Of a DNA stretch of 64,000 nt, positions 9,535-19,567 are shown piece after piece. This DNA is from Thalassospira lucentensis MCCC 1A00383 = DSM 14000 (lineage in GTDB: Bacteria; Pseudomonadota; Alphaproteobacteria; Rhodospirillales; Thalassospiraceae): contig NZ_ATWN01000005.1 in the NCBI RefSeq assembly GCF_000421265.1, positions 62,001-126,000 on the forward strand, written 5' to 3'. Below the pieces are notes generated by a model. It did no database searches. It was not told the origin of the DNA and saw only the letters and a list, made by a program, of their open reading frames with translations. The position numbers and the translations under genes are program-made. The first letter of the stretch is position 1, and every line of letters starts with the position of its first letter.

Positions 9535-9792
9535 AGTCTCCCCCTTGCCCCCTTGCAAACCCCGCAAAGCCTCCGTCTTATTGTTATCGGGTAGGACCCC
9601 GTTTAGCTCCCGGAGACGGCCATTCTTTTTGTGGCTCTTCCGTCCGGGAACGCGATTAGAGCGCAAACCTTAGACACATGTGTTCAAAGGCTGCAAGCGG
9701 CTTTCGGAATTTAGCAGAAATCACCAAATCCGGATTTGGAATTGGAATAAAACACTGACCGACACCGCCACCCGCTCTTTATATTGTATACA
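9440..9792. other. 353-base region upstream of livH
   Basis: This stretch is the promoter and leader region of the liv operon. Besides the short ORF at 9409-9534 it holds a potential hairpin at about 9608-9650, where CCCGGACGG can pair with CCGTCTCCGGG across a two-base bulge on the minus strand. I see no tRNA, no long coding frame and no clear promoter hexamers. Confidence 0.5.
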
Positions 9793-9984
9793 TTATCCCT
9801 TGTTGAGAACGTATTCAAGCTTTCGTGCAGCAACCCGCTTCAACTGTTCCGGATTCCGGCTGACCGGCCCTGCCACAGTCACTTCTGTTCCCGTCTGTCC
9901 GTCAATCGCTGTGCACCGCAAATAGGTTCCGACCTGACGCAGTTCGAAATAAATCTCTCGGGTCGTGGTTGGGCGCGTGCTCAT
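9793..9984 (-). CDS. Small conserved hypothetical protein (DUF6898-like)
   Basis: A 63-residue soluble protein with a single compact domain. It opens with a TTTREIYFELRQVG strand and ends with LKRVAARKLEYVLNKG, which looks like a two- or three-strand sheet plus a C-terminal helix. I recall a Rhodospirillales family (DUF6898) with the same IDGxTGTEV and ALRKLEYV pattern; its function is not known. It stands alone on the minus strand between mmsB and the liv leader region. Confidence 0.7.
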   Translation of the reverse strand: MSTRPTTTREIYFELRQVGTYLRCTAIDGQTGTEVTVAGPVSRNPEQLKRVAARKLEYVLNKG

Positions 9985-10105
9985 GTCGAACGTAAAACCT
10001 TACTCGGGATAAAATGCCGTCCTATTTTGCGCGCATTTTCAGACAACGCAATAGTTATAACGAAAACGAACCGGACCCGTCGTAACAACTCGTCAAGATG
10101 ATGCG

Positions 10106-10996
10106 TTACTTCTCACCATCAAGCATTTTGACAATCGCCGAGAAATCCATACCGCCATTTCCGCCATTGGAATAAAGCGCATAAAGGCTTTCGGCCAACG
10201 CCCCCATCGGGGTGGTCGCCCCCGATGCCGCCGATGCTTGCTGGGCCAGCTTCAAATCTTTAAGCATCATGTCCACCGCAAAGCCCGGTTGATAGTCCCG
10301 GTTTGCTGGTGACGTTGGTACCGGCCCCGGCACTGGGCAATAGCTGGTCAAGGCCCAGCACTGACCTGACGCCTTTGATGAAACATCAAACAGCTTCTGC
10401 GCATCAAGACCAAGACGCTTGGCCAACATAAATGCCTCGGACACAGCAATCATATTCACGCCAAGAACCATGTTATTACAGATCTTGGCTGCCTGCCCGG
10501 CCCCACTGTCACCCGCGTGGATGATATTGCTGCCCATCGCATCAAGGATTGGCTCGGCACTGGCGAAATCAGCTTCGCTACCACCAACCATGAACGTCAA
10601 CGTCCCAGCAGCCGCCCCGGCCGTACCGCCAGATATCGGTGCATCAACAGCGCCAAACCCCTTGGCCTTTGCCAAGTCTGCGGCCTTGCGCGCGGCATCC
10701 ACTTCAATCGTCGAGCTATCAATCAGGATCGTTCCGGGTGCCGCATTGGCAACCACGCCATCCGGTCCATCATAAACCGACAAAACATGTTTTCCCGCCG
10801 GAAGAACCGTGACAACAAAGTTCACATTGCTAACAGCCTGGGCAACTGTATCTGCCTTGGTGGCACCGGCTTCAACTGCCTTGGCCACCGCATCTGCAGA
10901 CAGATCAAATACCTTCAGCGCATGACCGGCCTTAAGCAGGTTTTCCGCCATTGGCCCGCCCATATTACCTAAGCCGATAAAACCGATATTCGCCAT
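10106..10996 (-). CDS. mmsB: 3-hydroxyisobutyrate dehydrogenase
   Basis: A 296-residue NAD-dependent dehydrogenase that oxidises 3-hydroxyisobutyrate to methylmalonate semialdehyde in valine breakdown. The Rossmann motif GFIGLGNMGGPMA is at 5-17, the substrate-binding block DAPISGGTAGAAAGTL at 119-133 and the catalytic lysine K171 in the GAGQAAKICNN helix. It is the last gene of a three-gene valine catabolic run (acyl-CoA dehydrogenase, 3-hydroxyisobutyryl-CoA hydrolase, mmsB), 69 bases after its neighbour. The next enzyme, methylmalonate-semialdehyde dehydrogenase, is not in this window. Confidence 0.95.
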   Translation of the reverse strand: MANIGFIGLGNMGGPMAENLLKAGHALKVFDLSADAVAKAVEAGATKADTVAQAVSNVNFVVTVLPAGKHVLSVYDGPDGVVANAAPGTILIDSSTIEVDAARKAADLAKAKGFGAVDAPISGGTAGAAAGTLTFMVGGSEADFASAEPILDAMGSNIIHAGDSGAGQAAKICNNMVLGVNMIAVSEAFMLAKRLGLDAQKLFDVSSKASGQCWALTSYCPVPGPVPTSPANRDYQPGFAVDMMLKDLKLAQQASAASGATTPMGALAESLYALYSNGGNGGMDFSAIVKMLDGEK

Positions 10997-11065
10997 TTGA
11001 AGTCTCCTCTGACGTCCCGTTTGCGGGACTTTGTTTTCATCACATTCGCCACAGATCGCTGTGAC

Positions 11066-12160
11066 TTAAAGGTTCAGTTCCCGATCCGTTGGCAACGGTG
11101 CGAAATATTCGGCCACTTCACGCGGATCAACCTGCCCAACATCACCATGCTGCCATTTCGGCGCATAATCCTTGTCAATAATCACGGCACGCACCCCTTC
11201 AAACAAATCGGGCTTGCGGACCATACGCTGTGACAGGCGAAATTCCATATTCAGCACTTCGCCTAGCGTCATATCCTGCCCTTGGCGGATTTGATCGAAA
11301 CTGACGCACAGTGCTGTTGGCGACTTGCCACTTAATGTCTTAAGACAATCTGTGTTGAACGCCGTGTCCTCACGCCCCAACGCATCAAAAATTGCCGCAA
11401 CACTGTCAGCAGAAAATGTCTGATCAATCGTATCACGCTGCGCAACAAGGCTGGCAGCGCCCATGTCGGCATGAAAACCGGTCAGAATCTCTGTGACTGC
11501 GGCAAAAGCATCCGAACCGTAATCGGCCTGCACCAACGCAGCTTTCACTGCCGCGACCTGATCGGCATGAACACCGTGGGTCGCAAGACCTGCATAAAGA
11601 CAGTCCGCCGCCTTAAGGCGCGCCCCGGTCAAACCAAGGTACATCCCGATTTCTCCGGGGCATCGCGACAGGAAATACCCACCACCAACATCCGGGAAAA
11701 AGCCAATGCCGGTTTCAGGCATTGCAAACATGGTGCGTTCCGTCACAACGCGGAACCGACCGTGAATGGAAACACCGACACCGCCCCCCATCGTGATGCC
11801 ATCCATCATCGCGACATAGGGTTTTGGGTAATTGGCGATGGCATGGTTCAAATGATATTCACGGCGATAGAACGCATCGAGCATATCTTCATCATCGACA
11901 GCGCGCGCATCATAAAGACCGCGAATATCGCCACCAGCACAAAATGCCTTCTCGCCTGCACCCTCGACAACAACAACCTTGACCGCAGGATCATTTTCCC
12001 ACGATTTCAGTTGGGCAGCCATCATGTCCACCATATCGAGATCAAGCGCATTCAGCGCGCGCGGACGGTTCAACAGGATATGACCAACCGGTCCGTCTTT
12101 TTTGAACAAGACGGGGGCTTCAGACAGCTGGCTCTGATCGTTGTTTTTTTCGCTGGTCAT
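11066..12160 (-). CDS. 3-hydroxyisobutyryl-CoA hydrolase (enoyl-CoA hydratase/isomerase family)
   Basis: A 364-residue crotonase-fold protein. The oxyanion-hole regions are KAFCAGGDIRGLYD (about 72-85) and MDGITMGGGVGVSIHG, and the long FPDVGGGYFLSRCPGE segment is typical of 3-hydroxyisobutyryl-CoA hydrolase rather than of hydratases. It releases free 3-hydroxyisobutyrate for MmsB. The start is only three bases after the stop of the acyl-CoA dehydrogenase gene. The neighbours on both sides support the assignment. Confidence 0.9.
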   Translation of the reverse strand: MTSEKNNDQSQLSEAPVLFKKDGPVGHILLNRPRALNALDLDMVDMMAAQLKSWENDPAVKVVVVEGAGEKAFCAGGDIRGLYDARAVDDEDMLDAFYRREYHLNHAIANYPKPYVAMMDGITMGGGVGVSIHGRFRVVTERTMFAMPETGIGFFPDVGGGYFLSRCPGEIGMYLGLTGARLKAADCLYAGLATHGVHADQVAAVKAALVQADYGSDAFAAVTEILTGFHADMGAASLVAQRDTIDQTFSADSVAAIFDALGREDTAFNTDCLKTLSGKSPTALCVSFDQIRQGQDMTLGEVLNMEFRLSQRMVRKPDLFEGVRAVIIDKDYAPKWQHGDVGQVDPREVAEYFAPLPTDRELNL

Positions 12161-12163
12161 TTC

Positions 12164-13303
12164 TCAATCCTTTAGGGCGGCACGCGATATGATCAGGCGC
12201 ATGATTTCGTTCGTGCCTTCCAGAATTTGATGCACCCGCAAATCGCGCAGCAACCGTTCAATCGGATATTCGCGAATATAGCCGTATCCGCCATGCAGTT
12301 GCAGGGCCTCGTTACAGACCTGAAATCCGATATCGGTCGCAAACCGTTTGGCCATGGCGCAAAACTGTGTCGCGTCATCGGCCTTAAGGTCGAGTTTCCA
12401 GGCGGCTTTATGCAGCATCAAGCGGGCGGCTTCGAGTTCGGTTACCATATCGGCGAACTTGAACTGCAACGCCTGAAACTGATCAAGGCTACGGCCAAAT
12501 TGCTTTCTGACTTTCATATGGTCACGCGCATGGTCCATCGCGGCACGCGCCCCACCGATTGAGCAGGCAGCAATGTTAAGGCGCCCGCCATCCAGCCCCT
12601 TCATGGCAAACTTAAATCCCTCGCCTTCGGCACCAAGGCGGTTTTCGGCTGGAACCTTGCAATTGCTAAAAATAACAGCCGAAGTCGGCTGACTGTTCCA
12701 GCCCATCTTTTCTTCAAGCTTCCCAAAGGACAGGCCCACGGCGTCCTTTGGGACAATAAAGGTCGAAATCCCGCCCGGACCATCATCCCCGGTACGCGCC
12801 ATGACAACATAGATATCGCTACGCGATCCACCGGAAATAAACGCCTTTTCACCATTTAGGATATAATGATCGCCGTCGCGTACCGCACTGGTCCGAAGGG
12901 CACCCGCATCAGACCCGGCACCGGGTTCGGTCAGGCAATAGCTTGCAAAATGCTCCATGGTGACAAGCTTTGGCAAGAACCGGGCACGTTGTGCATCCGT
13001 CCCAAAGCTGTCAATCATCCAGCAGGCCATATTGTGAATGGAAATATAGGCCGCAGTCGACGGACATGCCGCTGCCAGTTCCTCAAAAATCACAACCGCG
13101 TCATGTCGCCCAAGGCCCGACCCGCCATATTCATCACGGGTATAAATCGCGGCAAAGCCAAGCTCAGCCGCCTTGCGTAGGGTTTCTTCGGGGAAGATAT
13201 GTTTTGCGTCCCACTCACCCGCATTTGGCGCCATTTCGTTCTGGGCAAAATCGCGGGCAGCATCAGCAAAAGCCTGCTGATCGTCTGTCAGGTTGAATTC
13301 CAT
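12164..13303 (-). CDS. Isobutyryl-CoA dehydrogenase (acyl-CoA dehydrogenase family)
   Basis: A 379-residue FAD-dependent acyl-CoA dehydrogenase. The FAD-binding CLTEPGAGSDAGAL block lies near residue 130 and the LQLHGGYGYIREYPIERLLRD helix near 330. The likely catalytic base is E362 in ILEGTNEIM, the position used by short branched-chain enzymes such as isobutyryl-CoA dehydrogenase. It heads the valine-degradation run with the hydrolase and MmsB, which favours isobutyryl-CoA as substrate. The ATG follows GAGGCGG. The upstream gap contains an inverted repeat that may regulate it. Confidence 0.9.
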   Translation of the reverse strand: MEFNLTDDQQAFADAARDFAQNEMAPNAGEWDAKHIFPEETLRKAAELGFAAIYTRDEYGGSGLGRHDAVVIFEELAAACPSTAAYISIHNMACWMIDSFGTDAQRARFLPKLVTMEHFASYCLTEPGAGSDAGALRTSAVRDGDHYILNGEKAFISGGSRSDIYVVMARTGDDGPGGISTFIVPKDAVGLSFGKLEEKMGWNSQPTSAVIFSNCKVPAENRLGAEGEGFKFAMKGLDGGRLNIAACSIGGARAAMDHARDHMKVRKQFGRSLDQFQALQFKFADMVTELEAARLMLHKAAWKLDLKADDATQFCAMAKRFATDIGFQVCNEALQLHGGYGYIREYPIERLLRDLRVHQILEGTNEIMRLIISRAALKD

Positions 13304-13372
13304 TGGATCGCCGCCTCTGATGTTCTTCTATTTTCCCTTTACGTAAACGTGAAACGGCCTGTTTGTCAATTC

Positions 13373-13394
13373 ATTCGGTATAACAGTACCGAAT
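13373..13394. promoter_or_regulatory. Inverted repeat in the divergent region between valine catabolism and metY
   Basis: ATTCGGTA (13373-13380) and TACCGAAT (13387-13394) form a perfect 8-base inverted repeat with a six-base spacer, 70 bases upstream of the isobutyryl-CoA dehydrogenase start and 136 bases upstream of metY. The geometry fits a dimeric repressor operator; the regulator is unknown. Confidence 0.45.
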
Positions 13395-13529
13395 TATCAC
13401 AATACATCACAGCCTCACCAACGACGTGCAAAACATTTGTCGAAATCACCAAATGTTTCTTGCTGACGCCCTATCGGTGCGCGTACCTTTTGCCTCAGAG
13501 AAAAATCATAAATCAGGGAAAACGACATC

Positions 13530-14816
13530 ATGACGTCCATGAAACCGGAAACCATTGTCCTCCATGCTGGATACCGCGCCGAACCGACAACCGGTTCTGT
13601 TGCCGTACCGCTTTATCAAACCACCAGTTATCAGTTCCGTGACACACAACACGCAGCTGACCTTTTTGCGCTCAAAGAGTTGGGCAATATCTATACCCGC
13701 CTGATGAACCCGACCAATGATGTGCTTGAACAACGCGTTGCCGCCCTTGACGGTGGTGTCGCAGCCGTGGCACTGGCGTCCGGTCAGGCTGCATCAACCT
13801 TTTCGATTTTGAATATTGCCCAGGCTGGCGACAATATTGTCAGTTCCACCGACCTTTATGGCGGCACATGGAACCTGTTTGCCAATACCTTTAAACAGAT
13901 GGGGATCGAGGTCCGCTTTGCCGATCCGTCCGACCCTGAAAGCTTCCGCCGTCTAACCGATGACAAGACACGTGCCTATTACGCCGAAACCCTGCCTAAT
14001 CCGAAATTGCACGTTTTCCCGATCCGTGATGTCGCCAATATCGGCGATGAGCTCGGCATTCCGTTGATCGTCGATAATACTGCGGCGCCTGTGATCTGTA
14101 AGCCGATTGAGCATGGTGCGAGTATTGTGATGTATTCAACAACCAAATTCATTGCTGGCCATGGCACATCGGTTGGCGGGATCGTGGTTGATTCCGGTAA
14201 ATTTGACTGGGAAAAACATGCAACCCGTTTCCCGCTTCTGAACGAACCCGACCCCAGTTATCACGGGGCTGTCTGGACGCAGGCCGTCAAACCGATTGGC
14301 CCGGTTGCCTATGCTATCAAACTGCGCTGCACCGTGCTGCGTGACATTGGAGCCGCCGCCTCTCCATTCAATTCGTTCCAGACCATTCAGGGCATGGAAA
14401 CCTTGGCCCTTCGCATGGAACGCCATTGCGAAAACGCCAATAAGGTTGCCGACTTCCTGTCCAAGCACCCCAAGGTCACAAAAATCATTCACCCCAGCCA
14501 GCAAGATGGCGAAAGCCGCAAACGTGCGGACACTTATCTTAAGGGCGGTTACGGATCCTTGATGGGCTTTGAACTTTCGGGCGGCAAGGAAGCCGGTGAA
14601 AAGTTTATCAATGCGCTGGAACTTTTTTATCATGTTGCAAACATCGGTGACACACGCTCACTCGCCATTCATCCGGCGACAACGACTCACAGTCAGCTTT
14701 CAGAAGAAGACCGTCTTTCATCGGGTGTGACCGATGGCTACGTTCGCCTTTCCATTGGGATCGAGCATATTGACGATATCCTTGCTGATCTGACACAGGC
14801 GCTTGCTAAAGCCTGA
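13530..14816 (+). CDS. metY: O-acetylhomoserine sulfhydrylase (aminocarboxypropyltransferase)
   Basis: A 428-residue Cys/Met-metabolism PLP enzyme that makes homocysteine from O-acetylhomoserine and sulfide. The PLP lysine is K206 in YSTTKFIAGHGT, with the YGGTWNLF block at 110-117 and TRLMNPTNDVLEQRV near 56-70. The length and the insertion around residues 225-250 are typical of MetY rather than MetB or MetZ. AGGGAAA precedes the first ATG; an alternative ATG lies three codons in. It is monocistronic, ending at a strong terminator (14858-14888). Confidence 0.92.
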   Translation: MTSMKPETIVLHAGYRAEPTTGSVAVPLYQTTSYQFRDTQHAADLFALKELGNIYTRLMNPTNDVLEQRVAALDGGVAAVALASGQAASTFSILNIAQAGDNIVSSTDLYGGTWNLFANTFKQMGIEVRFADPSDPESFRRLTDDKTRAYYAETLPNPKLHVFPIRDVANIGDELGIPLIVDNTAAPVICKPIEHGASIVMYSTTKFIAGHGTSVGGIVVDSGKFDWEKHATRFPLLNEPDPSYHGAVWTQAVKPIGPVAYAIKLRCTVLRDIGAAASPFNSFQTIQGMETLALRMERHCENANKVADFLSKHPKVTKIIHPSQQDGESRKRADTYLKGGYGSLMGFELSGGKEAGEKFINALELFYHVANIGDTRSLAIHPATTTHSQLSEEDRLSSGVTDGYVRLSIGIEHIDDILADLTQALAKA

Positions 14817-14857
14817 CAATCTGCGCGGTTACGATAAAGCAATCGCCTCAGACCAAG

Positions 14858-14888
14858 ACCGGCCATGACATTTCATGGCCGGTTTTTT
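14858..14888 (+). terminator. Rho-independent terminator of metY
   Basis: A perfect 10-base GC-rich stem (14858-14867 with 14874-14883), six-base loop and T run to 14888. Confidence 0.88.
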
Positions 14889-14972
14889 GTTGACCCCGTT
14901 GCCCAAACGCCGTAAATGCGCATTGTCGGCAAAACATGCAAAACGCGCAACTTACACAACAGGCAAACGATC

Positions 14973-15731
14973 ATGTCCGTCACCACCCGGCAACAGGAAA
15001 TACAAACTTTGGTCCGTGCCCATGGCACCGTCCATATCCATGATCTGGCCGCTTTGTTTCACGCATCTCTTGATACGATCCGACGTGATTTGCGCCAACT
15101 TGAAGACGAAGGACACTTGCGCCGAATTCATGGTGGAGCGATCCTCCCCAATACTGCCACAGCAACCTATGACGAACGCGCGAAGGAACTTCAGCCCGAA
15201 CGCGCGGCCATCGCCAAAAAAACCGCAAACGACCTTATCCCCGATCACGGTGTTTTCTTTTTTGACAGCGGCACGACCATCTGCGAAGTCGCCCGGCATC
15301 TAAGACCATCGTTCCGCGGTACGATCATTACGGTTAACCCAATGGTTGCGGTTGAACTGGCCAAGCACCCCAACGCCAACATCATCATGATTGGTGGTGT
15401 GCTGTTGAAAGACGACATGGTGGTCAGCGGCCCGACAACGGTTGACGAAATTCGCAACTACAATGCCGATATCGCCCTTTTGGGGACCTGCGCACTTCAC
15501 CCCGAAGCCGGTCTTTCGACCAGCACGGCCGAAGAACGCGCGACCAAGGCCGCCATGATTAACCAGTCTGCTGAAATCATTGCTGTCACAACGGCCGATA
15601 AACTCGAAACAAGCCTTCCTTACCGCGTATGTGACATTGACGCGATTTCATACCTTGTGACCGGGCGGAAACTTTCGGCGGGGTACCTCGCCAATTATTC
15701 TGATCGCGGCCTTAACGTTATTCAGGCGTAA
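14973..15731 (+). CDS. DeoR/GlpR family transcriptional regulator
   Basis: A 252-residue regulator. The N-terminal winged helix-turn-helix ends with TIRRDLRQLEDEGHLRR and IHGGA, the DeoR signature. The C-terminal sugar-phosphate sensor domain has FFDSGTTICEVARHL and a downstream VVSGPTTVDEI block. An in-frame ATG at 14916 is possible but adds 19 residues that do not look like the family; 14973 starts right at the helix-turn-helix. The MFS gene begins five bases after its stop, so it probably controls that transporter. The ligand, likely a phosphorylated sugar, is unknown. Confidence 0.9.
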   Translation: MSVTTRQQEIQTLVRAHGTVHIHDLAALFHASLDTIRRDLRQLEDEGHLRRIHGGAILPNTATATYDERAKELQPERAAIAKKTANDLIPDHGVFFFDSGTTICEVARHLRPSFRGTIITVNPMVAVELAKHPNANIIMIGGVLLKDDMVVSGPTTVDEIRNYNADIALLGTCALHPEAGLSTSTAEERATKAAMINQSAEIIAVTTADKLETSLPYRVCDIDAISYLVTGRKLSAGYLANYSDRGLNVIQA

Positions 15732-15736
15732 ACGAC

Positions 15737-16933
15737 ATGCACGATTACACCAAAGCCCATAACAGGGTCCGCGCCATTTTCTTTTTGCATGGGGCTGCGT
15801 TTTCAAGCTGGGTTCCCCACATCCCGCTGGTTCAGGAACGTCTTGATCTTGGTCACAATGATCTTGGCGGCATTTTGCTGGCGGCGGCCATCGGTGTTTT
15901 GGCCGTAATGCCAATTGCCGGACGGCTGGCTGACCGTTTCGGCAGTGAACGTGTCGTGCGCTATTCCGGTTTATTCTATTTCATTGCCGTTGGGCTTCCT
16001 GCATTCATGCCGTCCTATCTCAGCATCACGATTGCGATGTTTGCCTTGGGCTTTTCTGGCGCGTTTCTGGATGTCGCGATGAATGCCAACGGCTTGAATG
16101 TGGAACGCCTTCGGGACCGTAGCATCATGTCGGGTCTTCACGGCTTCTGGAGCCTCGGCGGCTTTGCTGGTGCCGGGATCGCGGCCGCGTGGTTTGCCCT
16201 GCCCATCCCGATCGCAGCGCACTTGCCAACCGTGCTGTCTATTTTCCTTGTCGCGCATGTGATCATGCAGGCGGGCCTCGTCCCTGATGCCGCCGTCCAT
16301 GCTCAAACATCTCAACCTGACATACAGCAACCCAACCCGAGTACCCAAAACCTCAAACGGCGCCCGCTCATTGTGTTTCTGTTGCCATTTGGGGTCTGTG
16401 CCTTCATCGGGCAATTTGGCGAAGGCGTGATTACCGACTGGGCAACCGTGTTTATGAACAGCGAACTGTCGTCCGGCCCAACTATGGCGGCGGTTGGATT
16501 TGCGATCTATTCATGCGCCATGGCCGCAACGCGATTGTCAGGCGACATGCTGGTGATGAAATTTGGCCGAGCACAGGTTCTTCTGGCCAGTTCATGTTTG
16601 GCGTCCCTGGGCACATTCATCATCGCATTGTCTCCACATTTCATTGTGGCCTGGATCGGATGTGCCATCGCGGGGATGGGACTTGCCGTGATATTACCAT
16701 TGCTGTTGTCTGCTGCATCAAAAGCCACGGGCAAAGGCGGTGGCACAGTCGTTTCAATTATTGCGGCCACGGGGTATTCAGCCATCATGGCCGGACCGCC
16801 AGTTATCGGTGCAATTGGCGAAGTATTCGGGCTTGTAAATGCCTTTATCGTCACCGCCAGTTTCCTGTCTCTGATCATTCCTGTTTATCTGCTAACCATG
16901 CGTCGGCGTTTGCAAATTGCGGGCAATGGTTGA
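15737..16933 (+). CDS. MFS transporter, YbjJ-like
   Basis: A 398-residue major facilitator protein with about 12 membrane segments. The first helix contains FFLHGAAFSSWVPHIP, the loop between helices 2 and 3 has GRLADRFGSERVVR, and helix 4 has LDVAMNANGLNVE, all as in the YbjJ/fucose-permease-like subfamily. The substrate cannot be read from the sequence. It forms a two-gene unit with the DeoR-type regulator, so sugar-related transport is a reasonable inference. Confidence 0.88.
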   Translation: MHDYTKAHNRVRAIFFLHGAAFSSWVPHIPLVQERLDLGHNDLGGILLAAAIGVLAVMPIAGRLADRFGSERVVRYSGLFYFIAVGLPAFMPSYLSITIAMFALGFSGAFLDVAMNANGLNVERLRDRSIMSGLHGFWSLGGFAGAGIAAAWFALPIPIAAHLPTVLSIFLVAHVIMQAGLVPDAAVHAQTSQPDIQQPNPSTQNLKRRPLIVFLLPFGVCAFIGQFGEGVITDWATVFMNSELSSGPTMAAVGFAIYSCAMAATRLSGDMLVMKFGRAQVLLASSCLASLGTFIIALSPHFIVAWIGCAIAGMGLAVILPLLLSAASKATGKGGGTVVSIIAATGYSAIMAGPPVIGAIGEVFGLVNAFIVTASFLSLIIPVYLLTMRRRLQIAGNG

Positions 16934-16962
16934 TCCGGCGTGCATTCTGCCGCATAAATTGA

Positions 16963-18024
<1,062 letters not shown>

Positions 18025-18066
18025 TCTGAAAATGTAACTAGCTGACTTAAAAGATTATTGAACGAA

Positions 18067-18094
18067 ACAAAGGGCCTCACCAGAGGCCCTTTGT
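18067..18094. terminator. Bidirectional terminator between hemB and the HAD gene
   Basis: A perfect 12-base stem (18067-18078 with 18083-18094) and a four-base loop, flanked by T-rich sequence after it and A-rich sequence before it, so it can serve both convergent genes. Confidence 0.82.
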
Positions 18095-18121
18095 TGTATG
18101 GTCTATGTGGTTGATTTTCGA

Positions 18122-19084
18122 TCAGGCGACTTCGGTTTTGATATTGTCGCCGATGCCAAATCCAATCGCGCGGGCACAGAAATGCGGGCGAAGACCGGCA
18201 CGGGCAAATACGCCTTCGATATCCTGCCCATCAAGGAAACCACCCTGATGCACCAAAAGGGTCTTAATCCCGACAGAAAGCCCGCCCAGCACATCGGTAT
18301 GAACCGTATCCCCAACCATCAGCACACGGTCGCGTTTTACATCCGGATGCCGCCGCAGAACTTCTTCGAATACGTGATGATACGGTTTACCAACACATTG
18401 CGGCATCACACCGCAGGCGTCCGCCGCCAAATGCGCGAAATAACCTGACTCAACCGACAGGAATTCCCCCATCGGGGCGCAGATATCCGGGTTACCAACC
18501 AAAATCGGTCGTGGATTGTCACGCAGGCTTTGCTCGAGCAGGTTCTGCTGGGAGTCAGACCAGCTTTCAGAATCAATAAGAAGGAAACCACCGACCGCAT
18601 CATATAGTGCGCGGTCTTCGCCAAGCGGCTCAACAGTGTCAGGCAGCACATGGAACGGCCAATCTTTTGGCGCCATTGCCCCCCAATACGTAATGTCGCC
18701 ATGGCTATTCATCATCGGGGCGACAAATTGCTGGCTGCTGATCAGACTGCTGGCATCAAAATCAAATCCGCGATTACGGTGGCGGGCCAAAATAGCCTCG
18801 GCCGAGCTTGACGCGTCATTGGTAACAACAGCAATGCTTTTGCCCATGCCCTGTAAATGCGCAATGGTATCAACTGCACCTGGGATGGCTGTTGGACCGC
18901 TGTTAAGCACGCCAAAGGCATCAAAGACGATCAAATCAAACTGATCCGCAATCGACAGAAGGTTTTCAACATATTCTGTCTTTTGGGGCACCGCATCGGC
19001 ACGCACCTCCGGCAAACGGGGCGCATAATGCAAATAGGCCTCGATTGCCTGCTCAAAATTGAGCCTGGGGCGATTGATGCTCAT
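18122..19084 (-). CDS. HAD superfamily hydrolase, subfamily IIA (TIGR01459-like)
   Basis: A 320-residue NagD-like phosphatase. Motif I is FDAFGVLNSGPTAIPGA near residue 60; the second aspartate of the usual DxD is a phenylalanine, which I believe is common in this subfamily. Motif II is VVTNDASSS and motif IV GDTVHTDVLGG. The physiological substrate is unknown. The ATG at 19084 is chosen because AGGAGA precedes it at good spacing; the frame extends to 19132 without a ribosome site. Monocistronic, convergent with hemB. Confidence 0.87.
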   Translation of the reverse strand: MSINRPRLNFEQAIEAYLHYAPRLPEVRADAVPQKTEYVENLLSIADQFDLIVFDAFGVLNSGPTAIPGAVDTIAHLQGMGKSIAVVTNDASSSAEAILARHRNRGFDFDASSLISSQQFVAPMMNSHGDITYWGAMAPKDWPFHVLPDTVEPLGEDRALYDAVGGFLLIDSESWSDSQQNLLEQSLRDNPRPILVGNPDICAPMGEFLSVESGYFAHLAADACGVMPQCVGKPYHHVFEEVLRRHPDVKRDRVLMVGDTVHTDVLGGLSVGIKTLLVHQGGFLDGQDIEGVFARAGLRPHFCARAIGFGIGDNIKTEVA

Positions 19085-19567
19085 GTTCGATTCTCCTGAT
19101 CGTATGGGGTGCGGAACGCATAGCGGGCCCATTCAACCCGATTAAGCGACCTTTTTACATCCCAATTTTTTAATGCAAGGCCATTCGGGACTAAACAACC
19201 CTTACGCGTTAAGCAACTTCGTTAGCCATGCGCTGTAAGCATAGCAATAAAACATCGAAAAGCATCGCTCCATGACAGAATTAAAGCCAATTCATTGCAA
19301 TTCGGTGACTTTTTGCACTTTCCAAGCGACTGCCATGCAAAAAACGCATTGGAATTACACAAATGTTGAGCGTAGATTGCCCTCACGAAATGAATAGGAC
19401 GTATCGACTGGTGAATGCGCCATCAAGCAGATGATCACTCGATACATTGTAAGCAAACCGACACGTCAAACCAGTTAACTATTCCGCATGCGGAATACCT
19501 TCGGTGAGAACATGCCGGTTATCTGAACAGGCGCCGAAAAATCGGCCGGTTTGAAATAGGTGATGAA
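19085..19567. other. 483-base divergent intergenic region
   Basis: The stretch lies between the HAD gene (minus) and the DUF1127 gene (plus), and no coding frame in it looks real. It is AT-rich between 19140 and 19450 and contains the 18-base palindrome at 19480-19497. A small regulatory RNA cannot be excluded, but I see no clear terminator of its own. Confidence 0.5.
19480..19497. promoter_or_regulatory. 18-base perfect palindrome upstream of the DUF1127 gene
   Basis: The central TTCCGCATGCGGAA extends symmetrically to 18 bases with no spacer. It ends 70 bases before the start of the small gene. It could be an operator for a dimeric regulator or a stem in the 5' leader RNA. Confidence 0.45.
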
